Positions 33,109 to 42,962 of a stretch of 64,000 nucleotides of DNA are shown in pieces; positions within the stretch are counted from its first letter, which is position 1; each line of letters begins with the position of its first letter. Below the pieces are notes generated by a model that had not been told where the DNA came from, made no database searches, and saw nothing but the letters and a program-made list of their open reading frames with translations. Both the position numbers and the translations under genes were made by a program. Origin of the DNA: Arthrobacter sp. Leaf69. Lineage in GTDB: Bacteria > Actinomycetota > Actinomycetes > Actinomycetales > Micrococcaceae. The stretch covers positions 126,325-190,324 of the forward strand of contig NZ_LMLR01000001.1 of the NCBI RefSeq assembly GCF_001422645.1, in the 5' to 3' direction.

Positions 33109-34197
33109 TTGGAAGAGCTGCGCATCGAGGCCAATGGCAACCTTGGCCCCATCGATTCATCCCGCATTCCGCGCTACGCGGGAGCCGCCACCTATGCGCG
33201 CCTGCCGCGGCTGGACCAGGTCGCGAAGGCGGACGTCACCCTGGTCGGCGTCCCCTTCGACTCGGGCGTCTCCTACCGCCCCGGCGCCCGCTTCGGGTCC
33301 AACCACATCCGCGAGGCCAGCCGCCTGCTGCGCCCGTACAACCCGGCCTGGGACGTCAGCCCCTTCGAAAACATCCAGGTGGCCGACGCCGGCGACATGG
33401 CTGTCAATCCCTTCAATATCAACGAAGCGATCGAGACCATCCAGCAGAACGCCCTGGACCTGACCGCCTCCGGCAGCAAGCTGGTCACCCTCGGCGGCGA
33501 CCACACCATCGCGCTGCCGCTGCTGCGCGCGGCCGCAGAACGCGCCGGCGAGCCCGTTGCCATGCTGCACTTCGATGCGCACCTGGACACCTGGGACACC
33601 TACTTCGGTGCCGAATACACCCACGGCACGCCGTTCCGCCGCGCTGTCGAGGAAGGCATCCTGGACACCGAGGCCATCAGCCACATCGGCACCCGCGGCC
33701 CGCTCTACGGCAAAAAGGACCTCGACGACGACCACCGCTTCGGCTTCGGCATCGTCACCTCCGCCGACGTCTACTACCAGGGTGTGCTGGAAACCGTCGC
33801 CAAGGTCCGCGACCGGATCGGCAACCGCCCGCTCTACATCTCGGTGGACATCGACGTGCTGGATCCCGCCCACGCGCCCGGCACCGGAACCCCGGAAGCC
33901 GGCGGCATCACCAGCCGCGAGCTGCTGGAAATCATCCGCGGCTTCCGCGGCATGAACCTCGTGGGGGCCGACGTCGTCGAGGTCGCCCCCGCGTACGACC
34001 ACGCCGACATCACCGGCGTCGCGGCCAGTCACGTCGCCTACGAACTGGTCACCCTGATGGCGGACCGCGCCGTGGAAGGCGACCGCTTCGGTGCGGCCAC
34101 CGGCTACGCCGCCCAGGCCCTCGGCCAGGAATCCCGCCGCCCGGCCGGCTTCGCGACTCCTGCGTCCCCGCGCGTCCAGAGCGGGGTGTCCCAGTGA
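33109..34197 (+). CDS. Agmatinase/guanidinobutyrase-family ureohydrolase
   Basis: A 362-residue manganese hydrolase of the arginase superfamily that cuts a guanidino compound to urea and an amine or amino acid. All metal motifs are present: GGDHT (about 129-133), FDAHLDTWD (about 155-163) and SVDIDVLDP (about 245-253). It starts with TTG at 33109 after AAGGAG (10 bases). The family includes agmatinase, guanidinobutyrase and guanidinopropionase; overlap by 4 bp with a 2-oxoacid-decarboxylase-like gene favours 4-guanidinobutyrate. Length exceeds SpeB (about 306) and is nearer the guanidino-acid hydrolases. The C-terminal 25 residues look disordered. Confidence 0.87.
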   Translation: MEELRIEANGNLGPIDSSRIPRYAGAATYARLPRLDQVAKADVTLVGVPFDSGVSYRPGARFGSNHIREASRLLRPYNPAWDVSPFENIQVADAGDMAVNPFNINEAIETIQQNALDLTASGSKLVTLGGDHTIALPLLRAAAERAGEPVAMLHFDAHLDTWDTYFGAEYTHGTPFRRAVEEGILDTEAISHIGTRGPLYGKKDLDDDHRFGFGIVTSADVYYQGVLETVAKVRDRIGNRPLYISVDIDVLDPAHAPGTGTPEAGGITSRELLEIIRGFRGMNLVGADVVEVAPAYDHADITGVAASHVAYELVTLMADRAVEGDRFGAATGYAAQALGQESRRPAGFATPASPRVQSGVSQ

Positions 34198-35858
34198 CGG
34201 ACGTACGCAACGGCGGTGACCTCGTCGTCGAGACCCTTGAAGCGCTCGGCGCCAAGACCGTCTTCGGCATCCCGGGCCAGCACGCCCTGGGCCTCTTCGA
34301 CGCGATGGGCCGCGGAAACCTGCACTTCGTCTCCTCCCGGGTGGAGAACAACTCGGCCTTCGCCGCTGACGGCTACTCCCGCGCCACCGGCGAGGTGGGT
34401 GTCCTCTTCCTCTCCACCGGACCCGGCGCCCTGACCTCGCTGGCCGGGCTGCAGGAGGCCTACGCCACCGGCGTTCCCATGGTGGTCGTCGCGAGCCAGA
34501 TCCCGCTCGAAGGACTCGGCGCGCGCCGCAAGGGCATGCTGCACCAGCTCGATGACCAGAAGGCCTCGGCCGCGAACGTCACCAAGAGCCAGCGGCTGAT
34601 CCAGCACGCCTCCGGGATTCCCTCCGCCATCCAGGACGCCTGGACCGAGGCGATCTCCTCGCCCCAGGGACCGGTGTGGCTTGAAATCCCGCAGAACGTC
34701 CTGCTGGATCCCATCATGGTTCCGCCGGTGGAGGACGCCCTCGCCGAGGCCGCCGACAACCCGCCCCGCGTGGAACTGGTCCGCGAAGCCGTGAAATGGC
34801 TCTCGACGGCGGAACGTCCCGCCATCATCGCTGGCGGCGGCACCCGCCGCGGCCGGGCCGAAAAATCGTTGCTCTCCATCGCCGAGAAACTGCGGGCGCC
34901 GGTCATCTGCACCCCCGGCGGCAACGGCGCGTTCCCGTGGAACCACGAGCTCTCACTGCAGTCCTGGATCGAGGACCAGCACATGACAGAGCTGCTCGAA
35001 GACGCCGACGTGCTGATCGTCATCGGCTCCTCGCTGGGTGAAGTGACCTCCAACTACTTCACCTTTGAGCCGCGCGGCAGGATTATCCAGATCGACGCTG
35101 AACCCCGCGTGCTGGAATCCAACCGCCCCGGCCTGGGCATCCGGGCCGACGCCGGCCAGGCGCTCGACGCCCTCGACGCTGCCCTGACAGAACCGCACGG
35201 GGAGCGGGCGGACTGGCACGGCACCTCACCGGAAGCCTTGGTCAAGGAATCCCTGGCCAAGGTCAAGGCCCGGCTGGAATCCCAGGACCTCGGCAAGGAA
35301 CTGAAGTTCATGGCGGACATCCGCGAGGCCGTCCCCTCGGCCATGCAGACGTTCTGGGACATGACCATCTCCGCATACTGGGCCTGGAGCTGCTGGGACG
35401 CCCGCGAAGGCCAGTTCCACTCCGCCCAGGGCGCCGGCGGGCTGGGCTTCGGCTTCCCCGCGGCGATCGGCGGCGCCGTCGGCCTGGAAACCACCGGCAG
35501 GCCCGGCGGTTCGGCCCGCGTGCTCGCCGTGTCCGGCGACGGCTCGGCGATGTACTCCATTTCCGAACTGGCCACGGCCAAGCAGCACAACGTCCCGGTC
35601 ACCTGGCTGATCGTGGACGACGGCGGCTACGGCATCCTGCGCGAATACATGGTGGGCGCCTTCGGTAAGGCCACCGCCACCGAACTTGCCCGCCCCGACT
35701 TCGTGAAGCTGGCGGAGGCGTTCGGGGTTCCGGCTGTCCGCGTTGCCCCCGAGGACGTCGGGGACGCGCTCAAGGCCGGATTCGCCGCCGACGGACCCAA
35801 CGTCGTCGTCGTCGAGACCCTGCTCAAGATGTTCGCCCCCACCCACCTGGAGGCATAA
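34194..35858 (+). CDS. Thiamine-diphosphate enzyme, possible 5-guanidino-2-oxopentanoate decarboxylase
   Basis: A 554-residue three-domain TPP enzyme of the acetolactate synthase/benzoylformate decarboxylase fold. The N-terminal domain has [16 protein letters not shown] and the catalytic Glu in [20 protein letters not shown]. The C-terminal TPP/Mg motif runs from [20 protein letters not shown] (about residue 447) to DDGGYG. GTG at 34194 overlaps the ureohydrolase stop. In the arginine transaminase route a TPP enzyme (AruI) decarboxylates 2-ketoarginine and guanidinobutyrase acts later, which fits this pair. Alternatives are another 2-oxoacid decarboxylase or an ALS-like ligase. Confidence 0.85.
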   Translation: MTDVRNGGDLVVETLEALGAKTVFGIPGQHALGLFDAMGRGNLHFVSSRVENNSAFAADGYSRATGEVGVLFLSTGPGALTSLAGLQEAYATGVPMVVVASQIPLEGLGARRKGMLHQLDDQKASAANVTKSQRLIQHASGIPSAIQDAWTEAISSPQGPVWLEIPQNVLLDPIMVPPVEDALAEAADNPPRVELVREAVKWLSTAERPAIIAGGGTRRGRAEKSLLSIAEKLRAPVICTPGGNGAFPWNHELSLQSWIEDQHMTELLEDADVLIVIGSSLGEVTSNYFTFEPRGRIIQIDAEPRVLESNRPGLGIRADAGQALDALDAALTEPHGERADWHGTSPEALVKESLAKVKARLESQDLGKELKFMADIREAVPSAMQTFWDMTISAYWAWSCWDAREGQFHSAQGAGGLGFGFPAAIGGAVGLETTGRPGGSARVLAVSGDGSAMYSISELATAKQHNVPVTWLIVDDGGYGILREYMVGAFGKATATELARPDFVKLAEAFGVPAVRVAPEDVGDALKAGFAADGPNVVVVETLLKMFAPTHLEA

Positions 35859-35908
35859 GCACCTGGACGTCTGAGCACCACGCTCCACGCCCCTGCGAGA
35901 ACAAGCGC

Positions 35909-35933
35909 GGACCGGCAGCACTGCTGCCGGTCC
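35909..35933 (+). terminator. Perfect palindromic hairpin after the TPP enzyme gene
   Basis: GGACCGGCAGCA (35909-35920) and TGCTGCCGGTCC (35922-35933) are perfect reverse complements around a single base. It follows the stop by 50 bp and precedes the marR promoter, so it most likely ends the guanidino operon. No clear T run. Confidence 0.72.
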
Positions 35934-35954
35934 CCAAGCCCCCAGAAAACAGGG

Positions 35955-36003
35955 TTAGTTTCCCAAAGTAACTAATTTCCGGTATATTTGTTGCCTTAGG
36001 CAA
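35955..36003. promoter_or_regulatory. Operator elements upstream of marR and the DHA2 pump
   Basis: Two dyads are present: TTAGTT (35955-35960) with AACTAA (35970-35975), and TTGCCTTAGGCAA (35991-36003), perfect with one central base. The first resembles MarR sites. The second resembles the dyad at 32223 in the symporter/XRE gap and may bring this operon under the neighbouring XRE-cupin regulator as well. Confidence 0.55.
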
Positions 36004-36020
36004 ACAAAAGGGGAGCCGCT

Positions 36021-36500
36021 ATGGCAGTCGCGCCGGACACCGCCGCCAAACTCGTCCACCAGATCTTCGACCTGCAACGCGCCGTCCGATGCGTCGCCGC
36101 CCTGAAGCTGCGCGGCGAGGACACCGGCGTGGCACTGCAGGGCGTCCTGCGTTTCGTGGGGGAGGGGGAATCCCGCGCCACAGCGCTGGCGGAACGGCTC
36201 GGCGTCAGCGCCCCCGTCCTCAGCCGGCACATCGCCGAACTGGAGGAACAGGGCTACGTGGTCCGCCGGCCCGACCCCCTGGACGGCCGGGCGCAACTGA
36301 TCGCGCTCTCCGCGTCGGGGGTCGAAAAACTCCGCGCCATCGAGGACCAGCGCGCCGCCACACTTCTCGGCTTCCTGCAGGACTGGAGTGAGCAGGACGT
36401 CGAGGAAACCACCAATACCCTGCAGAAACTTGCTGAGTCCCTCAGGACATCAGCCCGGGCAACGACGGCCGGATCCACCACCACGACCGACATTGTTTGA
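36021..36500 (+). CDS. MarR-family regulator
   Basis: A 159-residue winged-helix repressor with the recognition region ATALAERLGVSAPVLSRHIA (about residues 55-74) and a wing with RRPDPLDGRAQLIALSASG, the DxR-type signature. GGGGAG lies seven bases before the ATG. The gene is 10 bp upstream of a multidrug-type exporter on the same strand, so it very likely represses its own operon and is released by a toxic ligand. Confidence 0.9.
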   Translation: MAVAPDTAAKLVHQIFDLQRAVRCVAALKLRGEDTGVALQGVLRFVGEGESRATALAERLGVSAPVLSRHIAELEEQGYVVRRPDPLDGRAQLIALSASGVEKLRAIEDQRAATLLGFLQDWSEQDVEETTNTLQKLAESLRTSARATTAGSTTTTDIV

Positions 36501-36510
36501 GGAGCACGCC

Positions 36511-38247
36511 ATGACAGCAATCACAGAGAAGCCACCCGCCCCGGCGGCGGTGATGACCCACCGCCAGATCATGGAAGCCCTCACAGGCCTGCTGGCCGCG
36601 TTCTTCACCGCGATCATCAGCAGCACGATCGTCGCGAACGCCCTGCCCACGATCATGTCCGAGCTCCATGGAACCCAGACGGACTTCGCCTGGGTTATTA
36701 CCGCTGCCCTGCTGGCCAACGCCGCCACCACGCCCATTTGGGGCAAGCTGGCCGACCTCTTTAACAAGAAGCTCCTGGTCCAGCTGAGCATCGTGATCTT
36801 CGTGGCCGGGTCCGTCATGGCAGGCCTGTCGGAGACCATCCCGCTGCTGCTGACCGCCCGCGTTATCCAGGGCGTCGCCATGGGCGGGCTTACGGCACTG
36901 GCCATGGCCATTATCGGCTCCATCATCCCGCCCCGCGACCGCGGCAAGTACTCCGGCTACATGGGCGCCGTGATGGCCGTGGGTACCGCGGGAGGACCGC
37001 TGCTCGGCGGTTTCATCGTGGACAGCCCGCTGGGCTGGCGCTGGACCTTCTTCGTCTGTGTCCCGCTGGCCATCATTGCCCTCATCCTGCTGCAGGTCAC
37101 CCTGAAGCTGCCGCACGTCCGGCGCCCCGCGAAAATCGACTGGCTCGGCTCCATCCTGCTGACCTCCGGCGTGAGCCTGCTGCTGATCTGGGTGTCCTTC
37201 GCCGGCAACCCGGATTACTACGACTGGTGGTCCTGGCAGACCGTGGCCATGGTGGGCGGCGCCGTGGTCCTGCTGGCGCTGCTGGTCCTGGTGGAATCCA
37301 AGGTGCCGCAGCCCATCATCCCGCTGAAGATCATTTCGCAGCGAACCACCGCCCTCGCCATCCTGGCCTCAATCGCCGTCGGCGTCGGGATGTTCGGTTC
37401 ATCCGCCTTTCTCGGCCAGTATTTCCAGGTGGCGCGCGGCGCGTCGCCCACCGAAGCGGGGCTCCTGACCCTGCCGATGATCGCCGGCAACCTGATCGGT
37501 TCCGTAGTCTCCGGGCAGCTGATCAGCCGGACCGGAAAATGGAAGCGGTACCTCGTGGCGGGCGCCATCCTGCTGATCAGCGGCCTCGGACTGACCGGAA
37601 CCATCGATCACACCACCGAACTCTGGCAGACCGGTGTGTACACCGCGATCCTCGGCATCGGTCTGGGCCTGCTGATGCAGAACCTCGTCCTGGCAGTCCA
37701 GAACACCGTGCGGGCCAGCGACATCGGAACCGCCAGCGCCTCCGTCGCGTTTTTCCGGTCGGTGGGCGGCGCCATCGGCGTCTCCGTCCTGGGCGCCATC
37801 ATGGCCAACCGCGTCAAGGAACTCGCCACCGAGGGACTCGCCGCCGCGGGCATTCCCGTCAGCGGCGGCGCCGGCGCCAGCATGGACCTCAAAGACATGC
37901 CGGAACCCGTCCGCGAGATCATGCGCGCCGCCTACGGAGACGCCACGGCCCAGATCTTTATGGTCTCCGCGATCATCGGCCTGGTCGCCCTGGTTGCGAT
38001 CCTCTTCATCAAGGAAGAACCGCTGCGGCGCACCGTGGACATCGTCAACCCCCCGTCAAAGGGTGTCGACGGCGGCGGCCCGGCCCCGTCTGCAACGGCC
38101 CCGTCCGCTGCGACTGCGGTTGAGTCGGCGGCGCCCGTCTCGGCCGCGTCCGCCAGTCCCATGGCAGGGACCGGAATCGTCGACCTCGACCGGGAATTCG
38201 TTGACGTGCTCAGCCGGCAGCGCGAAAGCCAGCGCCGGGGCGACTGA
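36511..38247 (+). CDS. DHA2-family 14-segment multidrug MFS exporter
   Basis: A 578-residue proton antiporter of the EmrB/QacA type. Motif A is WGKLADLFNKK, motif C is GYMGAVMAVGTAGGPLLGGF in TM5, and ISSTIVANALPTIMSEL lies in TM1 with the residues typical of DHA2 pumps. AGGAG lies six bases before ATG at 36511. Controlled by the MarR gene just upstream. The last 80 residues are a cytoplasmic Pro/Ala/Ser-rich tail. Substrates are probably hydrophobic cations or antibiotics, inferred from family. Confidence 0.9.
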   Translation: MTAITEKPPAPAAVMTHRQIMEALTGLLAAFFTAIISSTIVANALPTIMSELHGTQTDFAWVITAALLANAATTPIWGKLADLFNKKLLVQLSIVIFVAGSVMAGLSETIPLLLTARVIQGVAMGGLTALAMAIIGSIIPPRDRGKYSGYMGAVMAVGTAGGPLLGGFIVDSPLGWRWTFFVCVPLAIIALILLQVTLKLPHVRRPAKIDWLGSILLTSGVSLLLIWVSFAGNPDYYDWWSWQTVAMVGGAVVLLALLVLVESKVPQPIIPLKIISQRTTALAILASIAVGVGMFGSSAFLGQYFQVARGASPTEAGLLTLPMIAGNLIGSVVSGQLISRTGKWKRYLVAGAILLISGLGLTGTIDHTTELWQTGVYTAILGIGLGLLMQNLVLAVQNTVRASDIGTASASVAFFRSVGGAIGVSVLGAIMANRVKELATEGLAAAGIPVSGGAGASMDLKDMPEPVREIMRAAYGDATAQIFMVSAIIGLVALVAILFIKEEPLRRTVDIVNPPSKGVDGGGPAPSATAPSAATAVESAAPVSAASASPMAGTGIVDLDREFVDVLSRQRESQRRGD

Positions 38248-38265
38248 GTGGGGGAGCGGCACGCT

Positions 38266-38288
38266 GGCCGGCCCGGACAGGGCCGGCC
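38266..38288 (+). terminator. Hairpin after the DHA2 exporter gene
   Basis: GGCCGGCCC (38266-38274) pairs with GGGCCGGCC (38280-38288) around GGACA, 19 bp after the stop. It separates the MarR operon from the ABC exporter genes. No T run. Confidence 0.6.
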
Positions 38289-38496
38289 GCGGGCTCCCCG
38301 GGAGATCCGGGCGCGAAAAGTACGCCGTTTGGATGATTTTCGGTCGCCGATGTTCCACCCGGGCTGGTCGTTTCGTAGAGTTGGATGGCTATGGCTGTCG
38401 GCCCCCTTTGCTACTACTGGGAGCATCCGGTTGATGTTCCCCCGCCAGGCACTTCTCCAGCCTCATTTATTCGGTATCTCCTAAGGACTCGTGGGC

Positions 38497-40230
38497 ATGC
38501 TTGTCACTCTTATACGGCGCTATTCGAAGCCGTATCTGCCGTACATCTGGGCAGTCATTTTCTTCCAGTTGGCCTCCACCATCGCGGCGCTGTACCTTCC
38601 CAGCCTGAACGCCCAGATTATTGACGAGGGTGTTTCCCGCGGCGACACGGACTACATCTGGCGCACCGGCGGGGTGATGCTGGGCGTCGCCCTCATCCAG
38701 GTCGCCACCGCGATCGCCGGGGTGTACTTCGGGTCCAAAGCGGCCATGGCTTTCGGCCGCGACCTGCGCCGCGGCGTGTTCCGCCAGGTCACCAGCTTCT
38801 CCGCGAAGGACGTCAACGTATTCGGCGCCCCCACCCTGATCACGCGTGGCACCAACGATGTCCAGCAGGTGCAGATGCTCATGCTGATGGGCTTGAACTT
38901 CATGGTGGCCACCCCCATCATGTGCATCGGCGGCATCTTCATGGCTGTCCGGGAGGACGTCAACCTGTCCTGGCTGGTCTGGGTATCGGTTCCGGTGCTC
39001 GTGGTGGTTGTGGGCTACCTCGTGGTTCGCCTGATGCCGTTGTTCCGGTCCATGCAGACGAAGATCGACCGGCTCAACGGCGTCCTCCGCGAACAGATCA
39101 TCGGCATCCGCGTTGTCCGTGCTTTCGTCCGCGAACCCCACGAGGCCCAGCGCTTCGGCGCTGCCAACAAGGACCTGACTGACGTGTCACTGAAAATCGG
39201 TGCGCTGTTCGTCCTGATGTTCCCTGCGATCGGCATGATCCTGCACATCTCCACCGCGGCCGTGCTGTGGTTCGGTGGCCAGCGGGTCGACGCCGGCGAA
39301 ATGCAGGTCGGCGCGCTCACGGCCTTCCTCCAGTATCTGCTGCAGATCCTGATGGCGGTCATGATGGGCACCTTTATGGCCATGATGATTCCGCGTGCCT
39401 CGGTCTGCGCGGACCGCATCGGTGAGGTGCTCGACGTCGAACCTTCCATCCACGAGGCACTCACCCCCGTGGCGCCAGCTGAGAAGGCGGGCCGGGTGGA
39501 ATTCCGGAACGTGTCCTTCGCGTACCCCGGCGCCGAGGCGCCGGTGCTCAGCGACATCAGCTTCACCGCCGAACCCGGGCAGACCGTGGCGATCATCGGC
39601 TCCACCGGCGCCGGCAAGTCCAGCCTGCTGGCCCTGCTGCCCCGCCTCTACGACGCCGCCTCGGGGGAAGTGCTGCTCGACGGCGTCCCGGTCACCAACC
39701 TGGACCGGGCGGAAATCACGCAGCGCGTCGCCATGGTGCCGCAGCGGCCGTACCTGTTCTCGGGAACCATCGAGCACAACCTGCGCTTTGGCAAGCCTGA
39801 CGCCACGGACGAGCAGCTCTGGGACGCCCTGACCGTGGCCCAGGCGGCGGACTTTGTGCGCGAGAAGAAAAACGGGCTCGGGTCGCGGATTGCCCAGGGC
39901 GGCACCAACGTCTCGGGCGGCCAGCGCCAGCGGCTCTGCATCGCCCGCGCCCTTGTCACGGAGCCCAAGGTCTTCCTGTTTGACGACTCCTTCTCCGCCC
40001 TCGACGTCGCCACGGACGCCCGGCTCCGCCGGGCCCTCAAGGCTAAAACCGCGGACGCCACCGTGATCATCGTCGGCCAGCGCGTCTCCACCATCGCCGA
40101 CGCCGACCTGATCCTGGTGCTCGACAACGGCCGGATTGTGGACCGCGGCACCCACGACGAGCTGCTGGAAAGTTCCAGCACCTACCAGGAAATTGTCGAA
40201 TCCCAGCTGACCGCGGAGGCAGTGGCATGA
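38497..40230 (+). CDS. ABC exporter half-transporter, degenerate-site subunit
   Basis: A 577-residue protein with six membrane helices followed by an ATPase domain. Walker A is GSTGAGKSS, the signature is VSGGQRQ and Walker B is VFLFDDSFSALD. The catalytic Glu after Walker B is replaced by Asp (DD rather than DE), the mark of the degenerate site in heterodimeric exporters such as TM287. ATG at 38497 has AAGGA nine bases upstream, better placed than the GTG at 38491. It overlaps the next half-transporter by 4 bp, and the two form one pump, probably for drugs or lipids. Confidence 0.88.
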   Translation: MLVTLIRRYSKPYLPYIWAVIFFQLASTIAALYLPSLNAQIIDEGVSRGDTDYIWRTGGVMLGVALIQVATAIAGVYFGSKAAMAFGRDLRRGVFRQVTSFSAKDVNVFGAPTLITRGTNDVQQVQMLMLMGLNFMVATPIMCIGGIFMAVREDVNLSWLVWVSVPVLVVVVGYLVVRLMPLFRSMQTKIDRLNGVLREQIIGIRVVRAFVREPHEAQRFGAANKDLTDVSLKIGALFVLMFPAIGMILHISTAAVLWFGGQRVDAGEMQVGALTAFLQYLLQILMAVMMGTFMAMMIPRASVCADRIGEVLDVEPSIHEALTPVAPAEKAGRVEFRNVSFAYPGAEAPVLSDISFTAEPGQTVAIIGSTGAGKSSLLALLPRLYDAASGEVLLDGVPVTNLDRAEITQRVAMVPQRPYLFSGTIEHNLRFGKPDATDEQLWDALTVAQAADFVREKKNGLGSRIAQGGTNVSGGQRQRLCIARALVTEPKVFLFDDSFSALDVATDARLRRALKAKTADATVIIVGQRVSTIADADLILVLDNGRIVDRGTHDELLESSSTYQEIVESQLTAEAVA

Positions 40231-42332
40231 GCACCAAAGAGAACGTCACGCCAAAGTCCGGCAGGCCAATCGCCACGGAACCCGACCCGCAGTCCGTCGC
40301 CACGGAACCCGACCCGCAGCTCACCGCGACGGAGCCGGACGACGATTTCTACGAGGAGGAATACAAGCCCGGCGAAGCCGACGGCGGCATGTTCGGCGAC
40401 ATTCCGGCCAAGAAGGCCCAGCACTTCTGGCCCTCCGCGAAGCGGCTGATGGGTTTGCTCAAGCCCGAGCGGGCCGGCATCATGGCCGTGCTCGCGATGG
40501 TGACGGTCGCCGTCGTCCTCAACGTCGTCGCGCCGCGGATCCTCGGCCAGGCAATGGACGTGATCTTCGCCGGCGTCATCGGCAAGCAGTTGCCGGCCGG
40601 CGGCAGCAAAGAGCAGTTCGTCGAAGGCCTGCGTGCCCAGGGCCAGGACAACTTCGCGGACATGCTCGCCCGGATGGATGTTATCCCCGGGGTCGGCATC
40701 AACTTCCAGGAGCTCGCTTTCCTGATCAGCGTGGTGCTGGTGATGTACTTCGTCGCCAACATCTTCCTGTGGCTGCAGGGCTACGTCCTGAACATCCTGG
40801 TCATGCGGGTGGTCCGCAAACTCCGCGATGACACCGAGAAGAAGCTCAACAGGCTCCCGCTGAACTACTTCGACACCCGCCAGCGGGGCGACATCCTCTC
40901 GCGGGTCACCAACGACGTCGACAATATCCAGCAGGCGCTGCAGCAGGCCTTCGCGCAGCTGGTGAACTCGGCACTGACGGTGATCGGCATCGTCATCATG
41001 ATGTTCATCGTGTCCTGGCAGCTGGCGCTGATTGCCCTGGTCGCGCTGCCGCTCTCGGCCGTCGCCGCCGGCATCATCGGCTCCCGCAGCCAGAAGCTCT
41101 TCGCCGCCCAGTGGAAAAACACCGGCGAGCTCAACGGCCAGATCGAGGAATCCTTCTCCGGCCACGACCTCGTCCGGGTCTTCGGCCGCGACGCCGACAT
41201 GCTGGACCGCTTCGACGAGCGCAACGAGGCCCTCTACAAGGCCAGCTTCGGCGCGCAGTTCGTCTCCGGCATGATCATGCCGGTCATGCAGTTCGTGTCC
41301 TACCTCAGCTACGTCGGAATTGCCGTCGTCGGCGGCCTCCGCGTCGCGTCCGGCGGGATGAGCCTGGGCGACGCCACCGCGTTCATCCAGTACTCGCGCG
41401 AATTCACCCAGCCGCTGGGCCAGATGGCGGGGATGGCCAACATGCTGCAGTCCGGTGTCGCCTCCGCGGAACGGGTCTTTGAATTCCTCGACGCCGAGGA
41501 ACAGGACGCCGAGACCGCCACCGAGCAGCTGCCGGCCAAGACCGACGGCCACGTCGAGTTCCGGCACGTGTCCTTCAGCTACACCCCGGACAAGCCGCTG
41601 ATCGAGGACCTGTCCTTCACCGCGGAACCCGGGCACACCGTGGCGATCGTTGGCCCCACCGGGGCCGGCAAGACCACCCTGGTGAACCTCGTGATGCGTT
41701 TCTATGAACTCCAGGGCGGCAGCATCACCCTGGACGGCGTGGACATCACCCATCTGAGCCGTGCGGAATTGCGCGCCAAGGTGGGCATGGTGTTGCAGGA
41801 TGCCTGGCTCTTCGGCGGAACCATCTACGACAACATCCGGTACGGCAAGCTGGACGCCACCGAGGAACAGGTGATGGAGGCAGCGAAGGCCACCTTCGTT
41901 GACCGCTTCGTCCGTGCCCTCCCGGACGGCTACAACACCGTCATCGACGAGGAAGGCAACAACGTCAGCGCCGGCGAGAAGCAGCTGATCACCATTGCCC
42001 GGGCCTTCGTGGCCAATCCCTCGCTCCTGATCCTGGACGAGGCCACCAGCTCGGTGGACACCCGCACCGAAGTGCTCGTCCAGAAGGCCATGGCCGCCCT
42101 CCGCACCGAGCGCACCAGCTTTGTGATCGCCCACCGCCTCTCCACCATCCGCGACGCCGACACCATCCTGGTGATGGAGGCCGGCCGGATCGTGGAGCAG
42201 GGCGCCCACGCCCAGCTGCTGGACCTCAAGGGCGCCTACTACCGGCTGTACATGTCCCAGTTCGCCGGCGAAGACGCAGAAACGGCCTTTTCGGAAAACA
42301 CGGCAAACGACGCGACGGCGGTGCACAGCTGA
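40227..42332 (+). CDS. ABC exporter half-transporter, catalytic subunit
   Basis: A 701-residue partner of the preceding protein. Residues 1-60 form a charged N-terminal extension with an imperfect repeat (ATEPDPQ occurs twice, ATEPD a third time). Six membrane helices follow, then an ATPase domain with Walker A GPTGAGKTT, the variant signature VSAGEKQ and Walker B LLILDEATSSVD with the normal catalytic Glu. Together with the Asp-containing partner this gives one consensus and one degenerate ATP site. The helical domain has an insert of about 60 residues near 105-165, longer than usual. Substrate unknown. Confidence 0.88.
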   Translation: MSTKENVTPKSGRPIATEPDPQSVATEPDPQLTATEPDDDFYEEEYKPGEADGGMFGDIPAKKAQHFWPSAKRLMGLLKPERAGIMAVLAMVTVAVVLNVVAPRILGQAMDVIFAGVIGKQLPAGGSKEQFVEGLRAQGQDNFADMLARMDVIPGVGINFQELAFLISVVLVMYFVANIFLWLQGYVLNILVMRVVRKLRDDTEKKLNRLPLNYFDTRQRGDILSRVTNDVDNIQQALQQAFAQLVNSALTVIGIVIMMFIVSWQLALIALVALPLSAVAAGIIGSRSQKLFAAQWKNTGELNGQIEESFSGHDLVRVFGRDADMLDRFDERNEALYKASFGAQFVSGMIMPVMQFVSYLSYVGIAVVGGLRVASGGMSLGDATAFIQYSREFTQPLGQMAGMANMLQSGVASAERVFEFLDAEEQDAETATEQLPAKTDGHVEFRHVSFSYTPDKPLIEDLSFTAEPGHTVAIVGPTGAGKTTLVNLVMRFYELQGGSITLDGVDITHLSRAELRAKVGMVLQDAWLFGGTIYDNIRYGKLDATEEQVMEAAKATFVDRFVRALPDGYNTVIDEEGNNVSAGEKQLITIARAFVANPSLLILDEATSSVDTRTEVLVQKAMAALRTERTSFVIAHRLSTIRDADTILVMEAGRIVEQGAHAQLLDLKGAYYRLYMSQFAGEDAETAFSENTANDATAVHS

Positions 42333-42370
42333 GCGCCGCCGGCGCTGCGGCAGAGTCCGCAGCAGAGTCA

Positions 42371-42829
42371 TTGTCCCGGCGCATCGAGGTGCAGATCCCG
42401 ATGCGCTGGGGCGACATGGACGCTTACGGCCACATCAACAACGTCCAGATCGTCCGGATCCTCGAGGAAGCCCGCATCGCGGCCTTCGGGCCGCCCCGGG
42501 GCGCCGGGCTGCCGGGCATCGAGCCCCCGGTGTCCCTCTTCAACGAGGTCCCGGAGGGGACCCTGGCGTTGATCGTGGAACACAAGATCCGTTACGTCCG
42601 GACCCTCGAGTACCGCAACGTACCCGCTCTGGTCCAGCTCTGGATCGGCGCGGTGAAGGGTGCCAGCTTCGACATCCACTACCTCGTGCAGGATCCCGTC
42701 ACCCGCGAAGACTGCGTCCGGGCCACGAGCCACCTGGCGTTCGTGGACGAGGCCACCGGCCGGGTGCTCAGGCTGACGCCGGAGCAGAAGGAGAAGCTCG
42801 CCCGGTTCACCCCGGTCCACGCCGGGTGA
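42371..42829 (+). CDS. Acyl-CoA thioesterase (4HBT hot-dog fold)
   Basis: A 152-residue thioesterase of the YbgC/4-hydroxybenzoyl-CoA type. The signature MRWGDMDAYGHINNVQIVRI has the catalytic Asp and the H-x-N turn of the family. The only normal start in frame is TTG at 42371, 38 bp after the ABC exporter stop; no ribosome site is obvious, so it may rely on coupling or a CTG nearer the stop (42329). It hydrolyses acyl-CoA in the cytosol; the acyl group is unknown. Confidence 0.82.
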   Translation: MSRRIEVQIPMRWGDMDAYGHINNVQIVRILEEARIAAFGPPRGAGLPGIEPPVSLFNEVPEGTLALIVEHKIRYVRTLEYRNVPALVQLWIGAVKGASFDIHYLVQDPVTREDCVRATSHLAFVDEATGRVLRLTPEQKEKLARFTPVHAG

Positions 42830-42962
42830 GCCATTCCGGGTGAGCCATCCGGCGGAGCCGGGGAGGCAAATCCGGTCCCATGGACTCTATCTCGCTCCAC
42901 GGATCGTCCCTAGAATGAACCAACCCGCGGGCAGTCCGCCCCGAAGCCAAGGAGCACGAGTC

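Noticed and set aside
33060..34193. Upstream 378 codons of the frame that continues into the TPP enzyme
   Set aside because: This part is an Arg/His-rich shadow of the ureohydrolase gene; TPP-enzyme homology begins at the GTG at 34194.
40182..42371. Long minus-strand open frame (729 codons) opposite the ABC exporter gene
   Set aside because: A shadow of high-GC coding DNA; the + strand carries all ABC motifs.
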